From: Diphasiastrum complanatum
Lineage: Eukaryota; Streptophyta; Lycopodiopsida; Lycopodiales; Lycopodiaceae
DNA: 64,000 nucleotides
Assembly (NCBI GenBank): GCA_029204225.1
Contig: CM055104.1
Location: forward strand, 24,569,285 to 24,633,284
Reading direction: 5' to 3'
Shown here piece after piece: positions 33,361-46,081 of this stretch; position 1 is the first letter of the stretch; each line of letters starts with the position of its first letter. Under the pieces are notes generated by a model. The model was not told where the DNA came from, did not search any database, and saw only the letters and a program-made list of their open reading frames with translations. Position numbers and translations under genes: made by a program.

Positions 33361-34675
33361 GCATTCTATATCTCCATTTGATTTCTTATCTCAGCCTTCA
33401 TCCATAAGCTCAAATAATATAGTTTTCGATAAGTTTTTACATACAAACATAGTTGGAGTTTTGTGTACATCAACACTTGCAAAAAAATTCACAAACATAT
33501 TACAGGAAACAAATCAACTTAATCAGACTATTTTTGAGCGAGTACTTTACTTTAATGAATTTTTTAAGTCATTACACATCAAAATGATTCTAAATCCAAG
33601 GCATCAGGAGTAATCCATCCATCACTTCTAAAACTAGGTAGTAAAATGGTCTGGATTCTCCCGAAATCCTCTTTTAAATCGGGAATATACATCTATTCAT
33701 AGAAAAAGATTTAATCAATGAGATCCTTTGCAATTCTACCTCTATATTGCAATTGTCCAATATCAGTATGAAGTACATCCAACACACCTGCAACAGATCC
33801 AGATGGTTCCCATTCATTTATATTGGAAAGATATAAATCTGCAATAGAAAAATGGTCAGATTACAAATAAATGATCTAAAATGTAACAAATAAAAGTTCA
33901 AATAATATATCAACACTCATAGTTATTTTTTTTGTGATCATGACAGTTCAGTCCTTGCACATTTAACTCTGAATGCATATACACATGTTGAACTAATATT
34001 TTAGATATAGATTTTCCTCTTGATGATGTTCTGAAATTCATAATTCTAGCCTTCCAGTAGGATCTAAATAATAGTTTTGTCTTCTTGCTTTTTCGAGATT
34101 TTCCTTTTGATGATGGATGCAACAAAATCCAAGAGTTTTTTGAATGCTTCCTTGGCACCCATAATTCATTGTCATCTTTTTCATTGAAGAGAAACACATA
34201 GTCGATTGAGGAGCACGGTTTCCTTGATGGCTCCATTCGTTATGTGTAAACAGCTAGCTTGTTGAGAATCTATGTAAACAAAATTTTGAACATTGAGCTT
34301 TTTGGCGCTATGGGTTAACTCTAGTTAACTAGTAAACCATGATTTGACAAGACATTATCATTAAAGTTGTCTCGATTTGCTCATTTTAACTCTGCATAGA
34401 CTTCTGACACATCCATTTTGAATTTGGTTCGGTCCCTTTGGACAATGATGAGTTGGAAGGGCAGACCTCAACATCCAATAACATTTACACATGCTGCCGA
34501 CGACGAAACATTTATTTATTTAACAAGTTTTTTGTTTATTTTAATTTGCGACAAGCTACATAACGTAAAAGCCTGATATCAATAGTTCTATTGGTCCACA
34601 TGGCAATGCAAATGAAAAAATAAAAATAAAAAAACATCTTTTAGAAAGCCCCTCTTCAGGCCCATATTTCCTCTA
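33361..34675. other. Unassigned stretch with one minus-strand open frame
   Basis: The frame at 33910-34236 (minus, 108 codons) encodes a basic Ser/Lys-rich product (SSKGKSRKSKKTKLLFRSYW) I do not recognise. It might be an exon of a decayed gene. Otherwise AT-rich with nothing to report. Confidence 0.3.
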
Positions 34676-35120
34676 ATGACAGATTTCAAAATTTGCGATA
34701 ACTTATTATTTGTTGGAAATGCCATATTTTACAAGCCGACACAAATACTCCACAATGCCATAACATTCAAGACCAATGACATTGAAATAACACATGCGAT
34801 AGTCAACAAAAACACACAATTCCACATGCACATAATCACTACATACAAGCATCCAAAGTCAAACATTAAATCACTAATTCTCCACAATGTACTACAAACA
34901 ATACCCACAAATGCTCCTACAACGATAATAGGAGACTTAAAGATTGGTATTTTAAAGCACAACTCGCATGCACAATTGCTTCATAATTTCATGGACTACA
35001 AATACTTTTCAAAGAAGCAACAACTCTATACAACTCCCAACTTGACCACATCTGGTTCGACTTATGCATGTTAGTTTGATCACTCTCCAATATACTTCTA
35101 CTACAAAAGGAAAAGCCTCC
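34676..35120 (+). pseudogene. Endonuclease/exonuclease/phosphatase-like domain fragment
   Basis: 132 codons open from 34676, then one stop and continued homology to about 35120. Features of the fold: HIITTYKHPKSNIKSLI (strand plus Pro), PTTIIGDLKIG (usual GDFN), and after the stop DHSPIYFYY (usual S-D-H-x-P). Such domains occur in LINEs and in some Helitron-associated endonucleases; no reverse transcriptase, Rep or helicase is visible nearby, so the parent is unknown. The Asn of GDFN is replaced by Lys and the conserved Glu is not seen, so it is probably inactive. Confidence 0.55.
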
Positions 35121-37072
35121 AAGCAACATAAATACATTCGTTGCTCATGAATGAATAACATATATTTGAAGTCTATGTTGTAACTCTAACTATCTTAGAC
35201 AAAATATATACAATCAAATATATATAGTGTAATACAAATAAAACTAAATCTCAAGTATACGTTAAAACTTCAACTGTGTTTCACATTCACTATCACTTAT
35301 CATCCTTTCATCTAATATAAAAACAATTTGTTGCTTTGAACAACCAACTAACATAATAACCTTCTTGTGTCACAAAATCAATCACAAACTCAATAATCCC
35401 GCCTATAATCCATCGTGGATTATGTTCTCCAATACAACATTATTATAATTAATAACAAATTGCATAGGTCCAAAACATAAATCCTAAAAATTACAAATCT
35501 TGTTGATTTTTTCTAACACCAAAATGCTCACTAAAAACTATTCAAAATAAATTCTCACACCAATATCTAAAATTGGCTTATCCAAATCCTAAAATTTAAG
35601 GATTCATGCTATTATCACATGGCAAGGCCTTTGTGGTATAATACCACATCGTTCTTGTTTTTGTATTGCAAAAGAACTTTGCATGTGAATCTTCAAAAAA
35701 TTATAATTGATGCTGAGTATTAAGCCAAGGTGTTAAAAAATAAAAGTGTATCCCCACTTCCCTTTAGAGATTTACCGTTGACTTTACATCATGCATCACA
35801 GGTCATCTGCTACGATAAATCATGATTCTTCTCTTATTCTCGATAAATTTGTTGACTTCTTCATGCTAATAATCTTGTAATTATTTTGCCCCTTTTTTGA
35901 ACATCTTAAGTAGTAGAATATACACGTATTTTTTTCCAAATGGATGTGCTACGCTTTCCACCCTTTGTGTCAGGCGTCACAACCGTACAGTTGCCATGTG
36001 GCACTTCCAGATTGGTCAATCAAAGTCAAAGTGCTCATTACGTTTTTTAAAATGCATGTGAAAAAAGTCAAAGGTACCCATTACGCAATGAAATGTGCCG
36101 GGAAGTGGACATTCTGCCCGGTTCGACTTTCCAAAAAATTTTAGGCTCAACCCCACCGGGCCTCGCTATAACCACCAGCCTAGAGTCCCTAGTAACCTTA
36201 TACAAAGATTTAAAAAGGGCATCTCTATACAAATTGTTGGAGCATGCTTCAACTATGCGACAGAGAGAAAAGCAACCTGAAAATGTTGGCCGTATATGAT
36301 GATATCATGTTTCCGGGAAGATGAAGTACACGCCAGAGTGTCTTCCGGAAAGATGTAGTACATGCCATAGTGTTGTTATGAAAGAATAAGTGAAGTAGAA
36401 ATTAGGAGGAATAAATGATTAATCCTAGAAATCTACACAAGCCATTTTCTTTAGACAAGGGACTAGAACCACCTTATGTACTTCACATATGATTTGGCAT
36501 CAGCAAATTGAAGCAGTTCTGTAGTCAGAACGGGAATAATGTATAACTGCAGCGTCCAATTTGTACAAAAGTAAAAAGTGCAAGCAACATCAAGTTCATA
36601 TATAGCAGGTTCTCTGTAAATAACTTCCATGACGATGCGGCCAGTACAGAAGCTAGTTCTGTTAGGATTTGTTTAAATCGGCACTGGCCCTGTGCTAAGG
36701 ATAATAACGAATGTAGACGCTAGTTCTGTTAGGCTTCTTCTTTATCAGCACTGGTACTGTGCTTTCCCTAGCTCATTCTGATGCATCTACGTGACCAAAG
36801 CCTAGCAGAAGTCTGCAATTGCAACAAAGAAAAGACAGAACACAGAAATGCAATGGATAGTCGACCCACATAGGCCATAGAAGACTGGCTTCATCGTGAT
36901 TCCTGCTAGACTGCAGGTCCATCTTGGTCTTATGTAGGGAAAAGTCGATACCAATTACAGAATCAATCCTGCAGCAGCTACCCATATATCATGATCAGAT
37001 TGCCCTAGCTACAATTGGTCAGACTTTTAAGATAGCACAGCTCGTTTAAAATCATATCACCCAGATGGAAAT
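35121..37072. other. Non-coding stretch downstream of the DUF1685 gene
   Basis: AT-rich up to about 35940, then ordinary composition. No coding domain or clear repeat. The 3' untranslated region of the DUF1685 gene should begin at 37072 and run leftward; its end could not be located. Confidence 0.5.
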
Positions 37073-37561
37073 TTAAGTGATTCGTCCACACACAAGTTTA
37101 TCAAAGCAACATTCTTGTCGTACAGTACAAGCTACAGCACGTGCCCAGAACTTTAACTCCCTTAACTGTGTCTTCATATCTATTCCTTCTTGGTGCAGAT
37201 TGGGACAGTACAACAGTGGTGGTCCTTGTCTATCATCATGTCTGGTTCCAGTCGATGTCTCGGTTGCTGCTCCTGAGTGGTTTTTGGCATGGTCATACTC
37301 AAACTTCATAATAGGGAACAAGCTAACCAAACGAGGGGTGAGTTTATCGTGACTGAAACTAAATCCAAGCTCCGTAAATCCCTTCATTTCATCACGTTCA
37401 AGATTTATAAAATACTTTCTACCCTTTCTCTGTTCCTTCCTTCGCCGCCGCCTAGCTGCTTGAGATTTTTTCTCATTCGTTACCTCGAGCCTTGTAACCT
37501 CCTTGTTGATTGCTACTTTCCCATTCTTTGGCACGATGGGAAATGCACTTTCGTGCTCATC
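37073..37561 (-). CDS. DUF1685 family protein, exon 2
   Basis: Acceptor TTCAG at 37563-37562, exon from 37561, stop TAA at 37075-37073. It starts DEHESAFPIV, has a strongly basic stretch RRRRRKEQRKGRK (possible nuclear signal), then the family hallmarks: MKGFTELGFSFSHDKLTPRL, LFPIMKFEYDHAKNH, and the C-terminal LKFWARAVACTVRQEC. DUF1685 proteins are plant-specific and of unknown function. With exon 1 the product is about 356 residues; both exons join in phase 0 and no disabling change is visible. Confidence 0.85.
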   Translation of the reverse strand, partial: DEHESAFPIVPKNGKVAINKEVTRLEVTNEKKSQAARRRRRKEQRKGRKYFINLERDEMKGFTELGFSFSHDKLTPRLVSLFPIMKFEYDHAKNHSGAATETSTGTRHDDRQGPPLLYCPNLHQEGIDMKTQLRELKFWARAVACTVRQECCFDKLVCGRIT

Positions 37562-38056
37562 CTGAAGTACGAAGGCATAAAAATATTAAAATCTGGCAAT
37601 AGCAATCAAATGCTGCTTAATTACTGGCAAGAACTTTCTCAACTTTGGTGTGCAAAAGCTTGCAGTGTAAATATAAAACTCAGAGCAGGAAGACAACAGG
37701 TTTCAAGATCAAATTCGAACCTTTGCTTAATTGTTAGGGAAAAAGTCCTACTTTTTAAGGTTTTAGAAAATTAATATATTATATCACATTAAATTATCAA
37801 GCATCACTAATAATACTGGATAGAGTTACATATGGAAGATGGTTGTTACATGACTGATACTTTAAACCTGTGAAAATTCCCATCACCTGTAAATTTCTTG
37901 TAACCTATAATTACACAAGTTTTCAGCAATCCTATCTAAGGCTACCAAGCGTATTAAGGATATCATGACTAAGAAAGCTATGAAATGAATGTGATGTCTC
38001 ATTAGCAAGTCCCAGAGTTGCAGTATAGAACCACGATTCACGGATCTGCCTAGGGT

Positions 38057-38311
38057 TTGGAGAATCGTTTTGTCAAGAATGGAGGAGGGTTTCACAGAAA
38101 AAACACACACATTGATAGTAAACCTTTTATCAAGGATCTTGTCCAAGATGGAATACTGAATCTGCATTCTTGTCCGACAAAGGAGATGGTTGCCAACTTA
38201 ATGACAAAGGCCTTGACAAGAGATAAATTTGATGTCTTAAGGTCATCACTGGGAGTTGCAATGTTTAAAGCAAGATTGTTGGTGCTCCATGCCTCATCAT
38301 CGTGCACCTAA
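38057..38311 (+). mobile_element. Copia RNase H tail inside the DUF1685 intron
   Basis: The + strand frame encodes the end of copia RNase H: THIDSKPFIKDLVQDGIL, SCPTKEMVANLMTKALTR, DKFDVLRSSLGV (compare HIEIQYHFVRERV and VADIFTKALGKD in family A). No LTR is attached. It lies antisense to the host gene within intron 1. Confidence 0.85.
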
Positions 38312-38438
38312 TAGGCAATTCATTAGTGCAAACAACATCTCATTGCTCCATTGCAGCAACGTAACTGAAATTTTTTATAGCAAGTGTAAGACAACCCACG
38401 CAATTGCCCAGCAAGACGACTTCGAGTAGATCATTCAC

Positions 38439-39020
38439 CTTACAGTTATCCAACATTTTGGTTCCTTCTAAGTCCGCAGCATGAAAGCCTGTCTCGGAGG
38501 CTTCAACTACTCGGTTATCTTTTAGCCGAGGCAGGGGATCCTCATCAAGGAAATCCCGCTTAGTCTTCGAATGAAGCGAACGCACCTCACCTTGTTGCAT
38601 CTTCAGCGAGTCCCCAGCATTCTCGGTTGATGCTTCTTTCGTCTCTAGGGGATCAGATACAGGGCAAAGCATCTCAACTCTCTTGAATGAGGGAAGACGG
38701 CACAGCTTCTTGCGCGGCGAGAGAAGTAATGAGCTCGCGCAAGAAGGCGATTTTACAATATTACCCCAGAACCAGAATTCTTCCAGCTTCTCGATGAGGG
38801 AGAGATCCTGCACATGCTGTCGCTTGCTATTCCTTCCTTCTTCATCTGACTCCAAAATGGACTTGTTTTGATGCGGCTTGCAGACCAAAGGAGGTGCAGA
38901 ATCATCGAATTGTTGTTTTTGCCATCCTTGGGAGATGTTACCAAGCTGCTCTGAAACGGATGTGCAGCATCTGAGAGGATGAACAGCAGGGTGGGGAGAG
39001 GTGGAGGAGGGCGCGGCCAT
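38439..39020 (-). CDS. DUF1685 family protein, exon 1
   Basis: ATG at 39020 (MAAPSSTSPHP), chosen as the first Met of the open frame after a pyrimidine-rich 5' region. Proposed donor AAG|GTGAAT at 38439/38438, giving 194 codons in phase 0; the frame stays open to 38340, so a later donor is possible. It contains LIEKLEEFWFWGNIVKSPS, the N-terminal motif of the family, followed by a low-complexity, charged linker. The 877 bp intron (37562-38438) carries a copia fragment. This is the only apparently intact non-transposon gene in the window. Confidence 0.8.
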
Positions 39021-39250
39021 AGCCGGCCCCCTCTCTTTCTCTCGCTCTCGAGAACGAGAGAAGAGACTCTTCTGAGTCTGAGCTCTCTCACCAAAAGAGA
39101 GTCTGAGCTCTCGGTGTGTGCCGCATCATCATCATAGAGAGAGAGAGAGAGAGTCTCTGACAATCTCCCAACTAGAAATAAGGACACGTGTACACGTTGT
39201 GACCGGTGTGGATTTTTAGCCCGTGTGCTAACTGTAGCCGCCAACGCGCT
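39021..39250 (-). promoter_or_regulatory. Presumed 5' untranslated region/promoter of the DUF1685 gene
   Basis: On the minus strand the 230 bp upstream of ATG is rich in CTCTCT (a GA tract on + at 39136-39153), typical of plant 5' untranslated regions and core promoters. No TATA box could be fixed. Confidence 0.4.
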
Positions 39251-40860
39251 AGCGTTAGCGTTAAGTTTCCAAGACTTTTCAAGGTGGCAAGTTGTGCTTA
39301 AATAAAAACGGACAATTACAAAAAGAGCCCAATCGTTAGATTTAACATTCCATTTATTTGTTTTAAGTTTGTAGGTTTATGAATTTGGTTATATTTAGGT
39401 TAGTAGTTTTTAATTGCCAAAACCTTCGCGGTGCATTAGCATCTACCAAATGGCCCCTCATTGAAAGATTGTCCTTCTGTTCGTAGAAGGCATGCATTCA
39501 AGGCCATCTCTCATGTCAAATCAACATAAACGTTTAGCATGTTTCATCTTACAATACCTTTCACATAAAACAATCTTATTTTTGCTAGGTAATATCTCAC
39601 TTTTAACCTTGAGGTGATGACATCACAAAGTACAAAATTGAGAGATAAAAGTTCTAACAACATTTGCAATGGATGCTTGAGGTCAAATTACACACATATT
39701 TATTGGGCATTTGTCTCTACATTGACAATATTATCCAACTCAACAACATGTGGGGTATTGAATGTTTTTTAATCATGTCCCACATGCCAATAATGTTCCT
39801 AACAAATTAAGCTAATCCAGTCTTCAAATACACCATGTACAACATTTTAATGTTGGACACATATAAAGGTGGACAACCAATATCAAAATATGTATCATCA
39901 AAGAACCCAAGTATCTCGTATCTGTGAGAATATGCACCCTCCCAACATGACTAAGGTTGGTATTGGCCCAAGCAATACTTGTTCATATATCCATGCTAGG
40001 GAGAAATTATGGATTTTGTGCATGGTATCAGATTTTTCTTGGTAAACATAATTTGAATATGTATAACAACTTAGTCAGGGTGACCTAATATAATGGCAAT
40101 TTGCCTTTTAGGCATCAACAATATCGTCCTCAAAAAAGTTTGTGATGTGCTTGTCAAATATTCACTTTTCTTCTAGTAAAGATGTTTAAGTAGCCTTGAA
40201 ATATAGTCCTTACAGCCATTAGAGAGAATTGGTACACATTTATAAAATATTTTGAAAGCTTAATCTTGAATTTCCACGTGTAGAAATTCTCACCATTGAA
40301 GAGATGAGGAGATGACTCCATTCTTTCTTGCAAATAAGATAAAAGTATTCACGACATGAAATTATAAAAAGGAAAAAAAGAATAGATGAGGAGATGACAC
40401 CATTCTTTCTTGCAAATAAGATAAAAGTATTCATGACATGAAATTATAAAAAGGAAAAAAAGAATAGAAACTATAAAACCTTACAGCTCTAATATCATGT
40501 TGAAAATTAGTGCGAAAAGATGCAATCAACTTAGAAGTTCAAGTTCCATTCATGATCTTGTAACTCAGTTTCAATACAATCAAATATATTCATAGTGTCA
40601 TTGATAGGTGTCTATGATAGAATGCTGACAATTCATCTGAGGTGTCTGTGACAATCATGGAATTGTAGTAAATGATCTATAATTAACTTTGTAAGAATTA
40701 GCAACAGCAGAATTGACGTTCATGCAATTAATGTCAATGATCTGATAAGCACTATCAATCAATCACCATAAGCAATCCCCACAAGAAAGAGGAAGAACAC
40801 ACCATCACATTGTATCACAGAATATTGAAGAGTATAATAAGCATTGCAGAACCCTATCAG
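39251..40860. other. Non-coding stretch upstream of the DUF1685 gene
   Basis: No coding domain recognised. It contains an 82 bp tandem duplication at 40303-40466. CATGGTATCAGA near 40022 resembles a retrotransposon primer site but no LTR could be placed. Confidence 0.4.
40303..40466. repeat. 82 bp tandem duplication
   Basis: GATGAGGAGATGAC...AAAAAAAGAATA occurs twice in a row (40303-40384, 40385-40466) with about two differences, so the duplication is recent. Confidence 0.93.
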
Positions 40861-40889
40861 ATGTTTGTGAGCGAAATAGCATCAAGAGA

Positions 40890-41778
40890 AAGATTGCCAA
40901 CCTTTGACGAGCTCACAAGAATCTTGATGTAGGAAGAGCAATGGCGAGAAATTGTGAAAGCTAGACGTCAGAATACTGACGATCTGGCACTTGCAACACG
41001 CCAAAAACAAGGCAAGGGCAAGGGCAAGAAGAAGTCTAAGCAACAATTTGCCAAGACTCAGGAGGATGAGGGATCTTCCAATAAGACCAAGAAGAAAGGC
41101 AAGTGCTTTCCATGTGGTAAAAAGGGCCATCGAAAGAGTAAATGTCGCAAATTCCTGGTGGAACAAGACAAGGGAAAACCAAAACAAGCAAAGAACCTTG
41201 TCGATGAGGGTGAGATTGAAGACTCTAGCATCTTCATATCTGCATTGTCATCTAATCAAGATGATCAAGCGTGGTATATTGACTCAGGAGCCACAAGACA
41301 CATGATAGGTAACAAGAATTGGTTCAGTAGCTTGAAAGTGTTGGATAATGGAACGTCCGTTTCACAAGCAAATGGTGAGGTGTGCAAGATCAAGGGGATA
41401 GGCATCGTTTCAATCCAACTACCTGATGGCAAAAGCAGGATGATCAAGGAGGTACTTTACATACCAGGTTTGAAGAAAAATCTACTTTCTGTTGGAGTCA
41501 TTACTGATCAAAAGTTGAAGGTAGAATTCGCCCATGATCGTTGCTTTGTGAAGGATGTAAACCAAAAGTTCAAAGTTATTGCGGATGGAATAAGGGAACC
41601 CAATACAAAATTGTACAGGTTGAATGCAACAATCAAGGGGCAACATGGACTCGTATCGTCTATTCCATTGCAAACTGAGCTGTGGCATAAGATGCTTAGT
41701 CACTTGAACTTGGGTGAAGAAACTTCACCTTTCACTTGTGAAGGGACCCAACTCCAATTTCAGTATGAAAATTTTTAA
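40890..41778 (+). pseudogene. Copia gag C-terminus, zinc knuckle, protease and pre-integrase fragment
   Basis: Open frame 40954-41778. Lys-rich gag tail, zinc knuckle CFPCGKKGHRKSKC (CX2CX4HX4C, complete), protease AWYIDSGATRHM with active-site DSG, then VLYIPGLKKNLLSVG and pre-integrase LWHKMLSHLN, where homology ends near 41720. Upstream, LPTFDELTRILM, stop, EEQWREIV is gag. Fragment without LTRs; family differs from A and B. Confidence 0.88.
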
Positions 41779-43124
41779 TAAAGTTGAAGTGCCTTCTGCT
41801 CTTCAGGCCCCTTCAATTGAAGTTCATGTGGATTTTACGGCAATCCAATGGCTTATTTGGATCCAATGGTCCACATGGATTTAATCTCCATCGTCCATAC
41901 AGATGCTATGAGATCTGATGGTCCTGCACATTCTTGTGCACCAATCTGGATTCCTCCAGTCGCGACCACCTTCGAAGCACCACGTGCTTCTCCTCCTCAC
42001 CATGCTCGAGCTGTCCACATCCCCCTCTCGGCCTCTTATTTCCTTTCTTCACCAAACACTTGATGATCTGACAGGCTCTCTGATTCGCGGCCAGTTATAG
42101 CTCTCTCACATCTGCTATGCGCTGCTGGGGTGCCCTCCACTAGCTCTTTACAACTCCAAAATCTGTTGAATACAGAGAGAAATCCACGATTTATTATCTG
42201 TAAACCCTAAACTAGGGTTTCTGCACCATTCTTGGCACTTAGTAGCCTTTGTACAACTCTTCAACAAGCAAATCCTCTTGCTCTGAGGTCGCCCCACAGC
42301 AAGGAATCTGATACATCAGACCGTTCGTCAAACGGTGTCCGTTCGGATGCACACCGATTTGCAAACACCAAGCAGCTACTTTACAGAATTTTTAGAATTC
42401 CGTTTTTCCAACTGATAGGCCTTGTCTGTAATCCACACACGGTTTCACACCTAGCAAACCTCTGCATGCTAGAAATCATACACCAGTGCTTCACTTTCTG
42501 TCTCCAGCCCGCTGTAGACCCCGAACTCTCAGAAGACTTTTCTTCTCCCGAAGCTCTCTTCAACGACGACACTGTACTGTGTACACTCCCTGTACGGCTT
42601 TGATACCAACTTAGAATTTGCTTTGCATAGGAACACAGATCATGCTACACAGTAACACAGACAGAAAACACTCTCCACAGCAAGCTCACATGGCAACTGT
42701 ATTTCTCAAAATAAAATTACACTGTACAGATAGTTGTTCACTCAGGCAACCCATGCATGACCTAGGTTGCCGTTGGCGGGACGCGTGTCCCGTCGACTTG
42801 CCTCGTGGCGAGGCCAACTAATCCTTATCAACTGATAGGACCCACAGTATAGTAGCATGGTGATTCTACTTTAATTCTAATTGTTTCCTCTCCTCTCTTG
42901 TATTCATTCACCATGGCATGGGGGTGAAGTGGTTAGGGTATTGACTAGCCATTTCTTGTTGGTTGGGTGGTTTTGCTCCACAGGTGTCCTTTTGGTTGTT
43001 TTGCATCAAGATCTAGTCTGATCTTCATTAGGTGATCCTTACAACCACCATTAGGGGTGGTGCCCCTTGACCCTTTTAGGACTTTTTGGCTGGACCAATC
43101 TCCCGCCAAAAAAGGCCCTAACAA
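41779..43124 (-). mobile_element. 5' end of a minus-strand copia element: leader, primer site, LTR
   Basis: On the minus strand, an LTR at about 43124-42611 beginning TGTTAGGGCCTTTTTTGGCG is followed by GTTGGTATCAAAGCC (+ strand 42596-42610), a variant copia primer site, and a leader to about 41780. The LTR end lacks the usual CA, so limits are approximate. No gag follows; the neighbour is the fragment ending at 41778. Confidence 0.5.
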
Positions 43125-44072
43125 GAGTCCTTTCACGTGTGTACTTTTTGTACAAAGAAGATTTGAAGTGTAGAATTGGCATATGATTGTGTGAAGCTCA
43201 AATTTATTCTAGCCAAGTTTTCTTTGTGATAATGTGAAGGTCAAGTTGTGATACCATTGGGTATCTAGAATAGGGAGGATTTCATATTTGAGTATACAAT
43301 CTTGGTGAATATCTAGATGCCAATTTCTTCAAATTGTTCAAGCTAGTGAAGATTGGTGAAAATCTAGGACATAGTTTGTTGTCAGACCAAGTCAATTCAA
43401 TCCAACTCTAAAGGTTAGAGTCTTTGGGTCAAGAGTGAGCCAAAAAGGGGTGATTGAGTCTAATTTACATGTTTTTGAAGCAAATTTTACATGTCAAGTT
43501 TGTGTGATCTAGATGAGATCCATTTTTCACATTGACTAGATTTTGGGTGAAGATTGGTTTTAAGATTTGTGATTTAGATCTTTGTAGAATTTTGATGTGT
43601 TCAAATCTACTTTATTGAGGGTCACAGAATCACTTTGAAGAATAATTTCAGACTGTCTCACACATATATCTCAACTTGGTTTATCAGGGCCTAGCTTATT
43701 AGATTCCAATGGTGGTGTCAGAGCTCACATGAAAATGTGTCTAGATTCTATCATGATTCTAACAGTGGTATCAAAGCGGGTTACTCAAAACCTCAGAGGA
43801 AGGTCATTCAAAACAAAGAAGCCTAATACAAGCTGAAACGTTGTATACAACAATGGCATCTATAAGCAGAATTCAATCAAAGATTTACATAGTACTTCAG
43901 ACAGATGGGTTAAAACCTGCCTAGCCTGGAAGGTGAAGACTTCGCTTATCTTAAGAGGAGAATCACTTTGGCACTGGCCCTGGGTAGAGCTTCCGAAAAT
44001 CCTGGCATATTCAACAACAATGGTACTCATTCATTGCTTAAGACGAGATAGATAATACTTGCCTTAAGATGC
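43125..44072 (+). mobile_element. Leader of another copia-type element with primer site
   Basis: GTGGTATCAAAGCGGG at 43765-43780 resembles a copia primer site on the + strand. Before it is LTR-like sequence; after it about 80 bp of leader-like sequence to an ATG (43853) opening no long frame. Confidence 0.4.
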
Positions 44073-44835
44073 TTGTTGAGTTCGTCTTTAACCATGAGGG
44101 AGTACTTTGGATTGAGACGATACTGTCTCTATCGGTCAGGTACAACATCTTCTTTAAGATCTCCGAATTCTGCAGGTATACCTTTCAAATCGTCGAGCGA
44201 CCAAGCAAATACATCACGGTACTCCTTTAACAATTTTGTAAATTTCGATAATTCTGATTCTCCAAGTGACTTTGAAACATGCACAAATCTACCAGGTGCA
44301 AGTTCAATTAATTCAGTAGAGTCTGGTAGAATGATATCTTCTGTCATACTGGCCATGTATTTCGCGCATGATTGACTCCTAGATATATTCTTTTCGTCAG
44401 CATGGTTCTTATTACCAAATTTGTGTTTAGATTTGTCACTCGAATCATCATCAGACTCTTTAGAGTTCGTCTCTACAATTTGAACTTCTTCATTCAAAAC
44501 ATCCGCTTTAGCGTTGCAGGCATCGAAGAATTCTTCTTCGTCAGTATTATCATAGAGTTCGAGATATTGCACTTCGATGTCAGATGCATTGGAAAAAATA
44601 TATAAGGCATAAGAAGAATCTTCTGAAGTAAAACTGGTATTAGACAAAAGAGTTTCACCTTCATATTTGTCATGACTCCAGGTGATTATTTGTTTTGCTG
44701 GCTTACCTCGATTATTGGTCTCACCAGTCTGAAATCTCAACTCTCTGGATTTCCAATGAACACTTGCGTTTGATTGATAAAGCCAGGGCCGTCCAATTAG
44801 CACAGAATAAGATGACAAAAATTCATTGTGAAAGA
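44073..44835 (-). pseudogene. Gypsy element, downstream part: protease C-terminus and start of reverse transcriptase
   Basis: Minus-strand frame 44818-44129: SVLIGRPWLYQ (end of the retropepsin domain), ITWSHDKYEGETL, an acidic linker, then YRDVFAWSLDDLKGIP, the region just before gypsy reverse transcriptase. The copia insertion at 44836-49343 separates it from its protease active site at about 49430-49500. It ends about 44070, before the catalytic reverse transcriptase. Confidence 0.87.
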
Positions 44836-45485
44836 TGTGAAAGATTCAACTAGTTTCATCACATTTTGCAATATTTCCATATTTGGCATATTGAGGCCAA
44901 AACTTGTTTTAGACTTAGAGGTTGACTTTTCAAAGTTCATTAGTCTAAATTTCATTTGAATAAACACTTTTTGAAAGTGTGGGAAAGATAGAATGCGAGT
45001 TTGAGTAGATTCAATTTGAATAAGTTGGGCACATTGAATCTAGACCCAAAATTGGTAGGGTTAGCATTTTGGTGGGAAAGCCAAGTGGCCAAATAGGGTT
45101 TGGACTTGCTATAAAAGGATGTAACTCGTGGAGAGAGTCATCTTCTCTCTTCTCTATCTCATTTCATGCTTATACATGGTTCTCTTAGGTTCTACTATCC
45201 ATTGGTGCACTATCTTGGTGATTGCTTGCAATTTTATGTGTAGAATGATCTATATTTGTTATTTTTGGATCCACACGTGTGAAATACAGTAGCTTGCTGG
45301 TTTTGTATAGACAGCAACAGTACATAATCATTTCATTCAAGTTTGATCAAGTTCTATTAGTGTTTGCATCTCAAATTGTGTGTAGATGCTGATTTTTCTA
45401 CATTGGTGAAATTGGTAGTGTATTTCTCTTTCTAACCAAAGATCATTCAAGTAGATTGGATCTTAAGGATCTGAAATATTTCACA
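44836..45485 (+). repeat. 5' LTR of the nested copia A element
   Basis: 650 bp. Promoter elements seen: TATAAAAGG at 45110-45118, and the palindrome CACACGTGTG at 45272-45281 (G-box core CACGTG), about 160 bp further on. Confidence 0.95.
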
Positions 45486-46081
45486 TGGTATCAGAGCTTG
45501 TATTTCAGGTTATGAAGGAGGAAATCAGATCTATCAATGATTTGGTGAAGATATCAAGTCTAGAGCATGCTAGAGAGGATTCTACACCAAAATCGAATTT
45601 TTTGCTTTTGTAGATTGGATCTTTTGTAGATCAAAACACTAAATAGGTCAATATACTTGTTCAATTCAGATTTTTGAATTCACATACTGGATTTGGCCTA
45701 TTTTTGAATCATTGGTAGCCTAAGTGGTGGCTTATAGATTGCATATCAAATTTTCAGCATTTGCATGTAGATTTGGAATAGTCAATTTTTTGTGATTTTG
45801 TCAAAACCCTAATTTTGATTGGATCTCTAGATAGTGAGGTTTTTGGACTTCATTTGAGTGTGTTTCAATCTTAGGAAGTGGCAAAAGTCATTAGATTGAG
45901 GATAGATCATAGGTTGAACAAGATTCCATGATTCTATGTGTTTTTGCTTGGATAAGTGCTAGAAGAGAATTTGTGAGATAGTTTCAAATCTTGGTGATTT
46001 CTTTTGAAAGCATTTGTTGTTGTTCAAAGGAGTGCTTTGTGCATTGAAGCAGGTTGAAAGAGAAGATCAGGTCATTGCTAC
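45486..46081 (+). mobile_element. Primer site and leader of the nested copia A element
   Basis: TGGTATCAGAGCTTG at 45486-45500, then 580 bp without coding, matching positions 1-430 in reverse complement. Confidence 0.9.

Noticed and set aside
36093-36299. Short open frames near 36.1 kb
   Set aside because: Overlapping frames in two phases with no conserved motif.
40015-40035. Copia primer site CATGGTATCAGA
   Set aside because: No LTR end or leader could be placed next to it; may be a decayed trace or chance.
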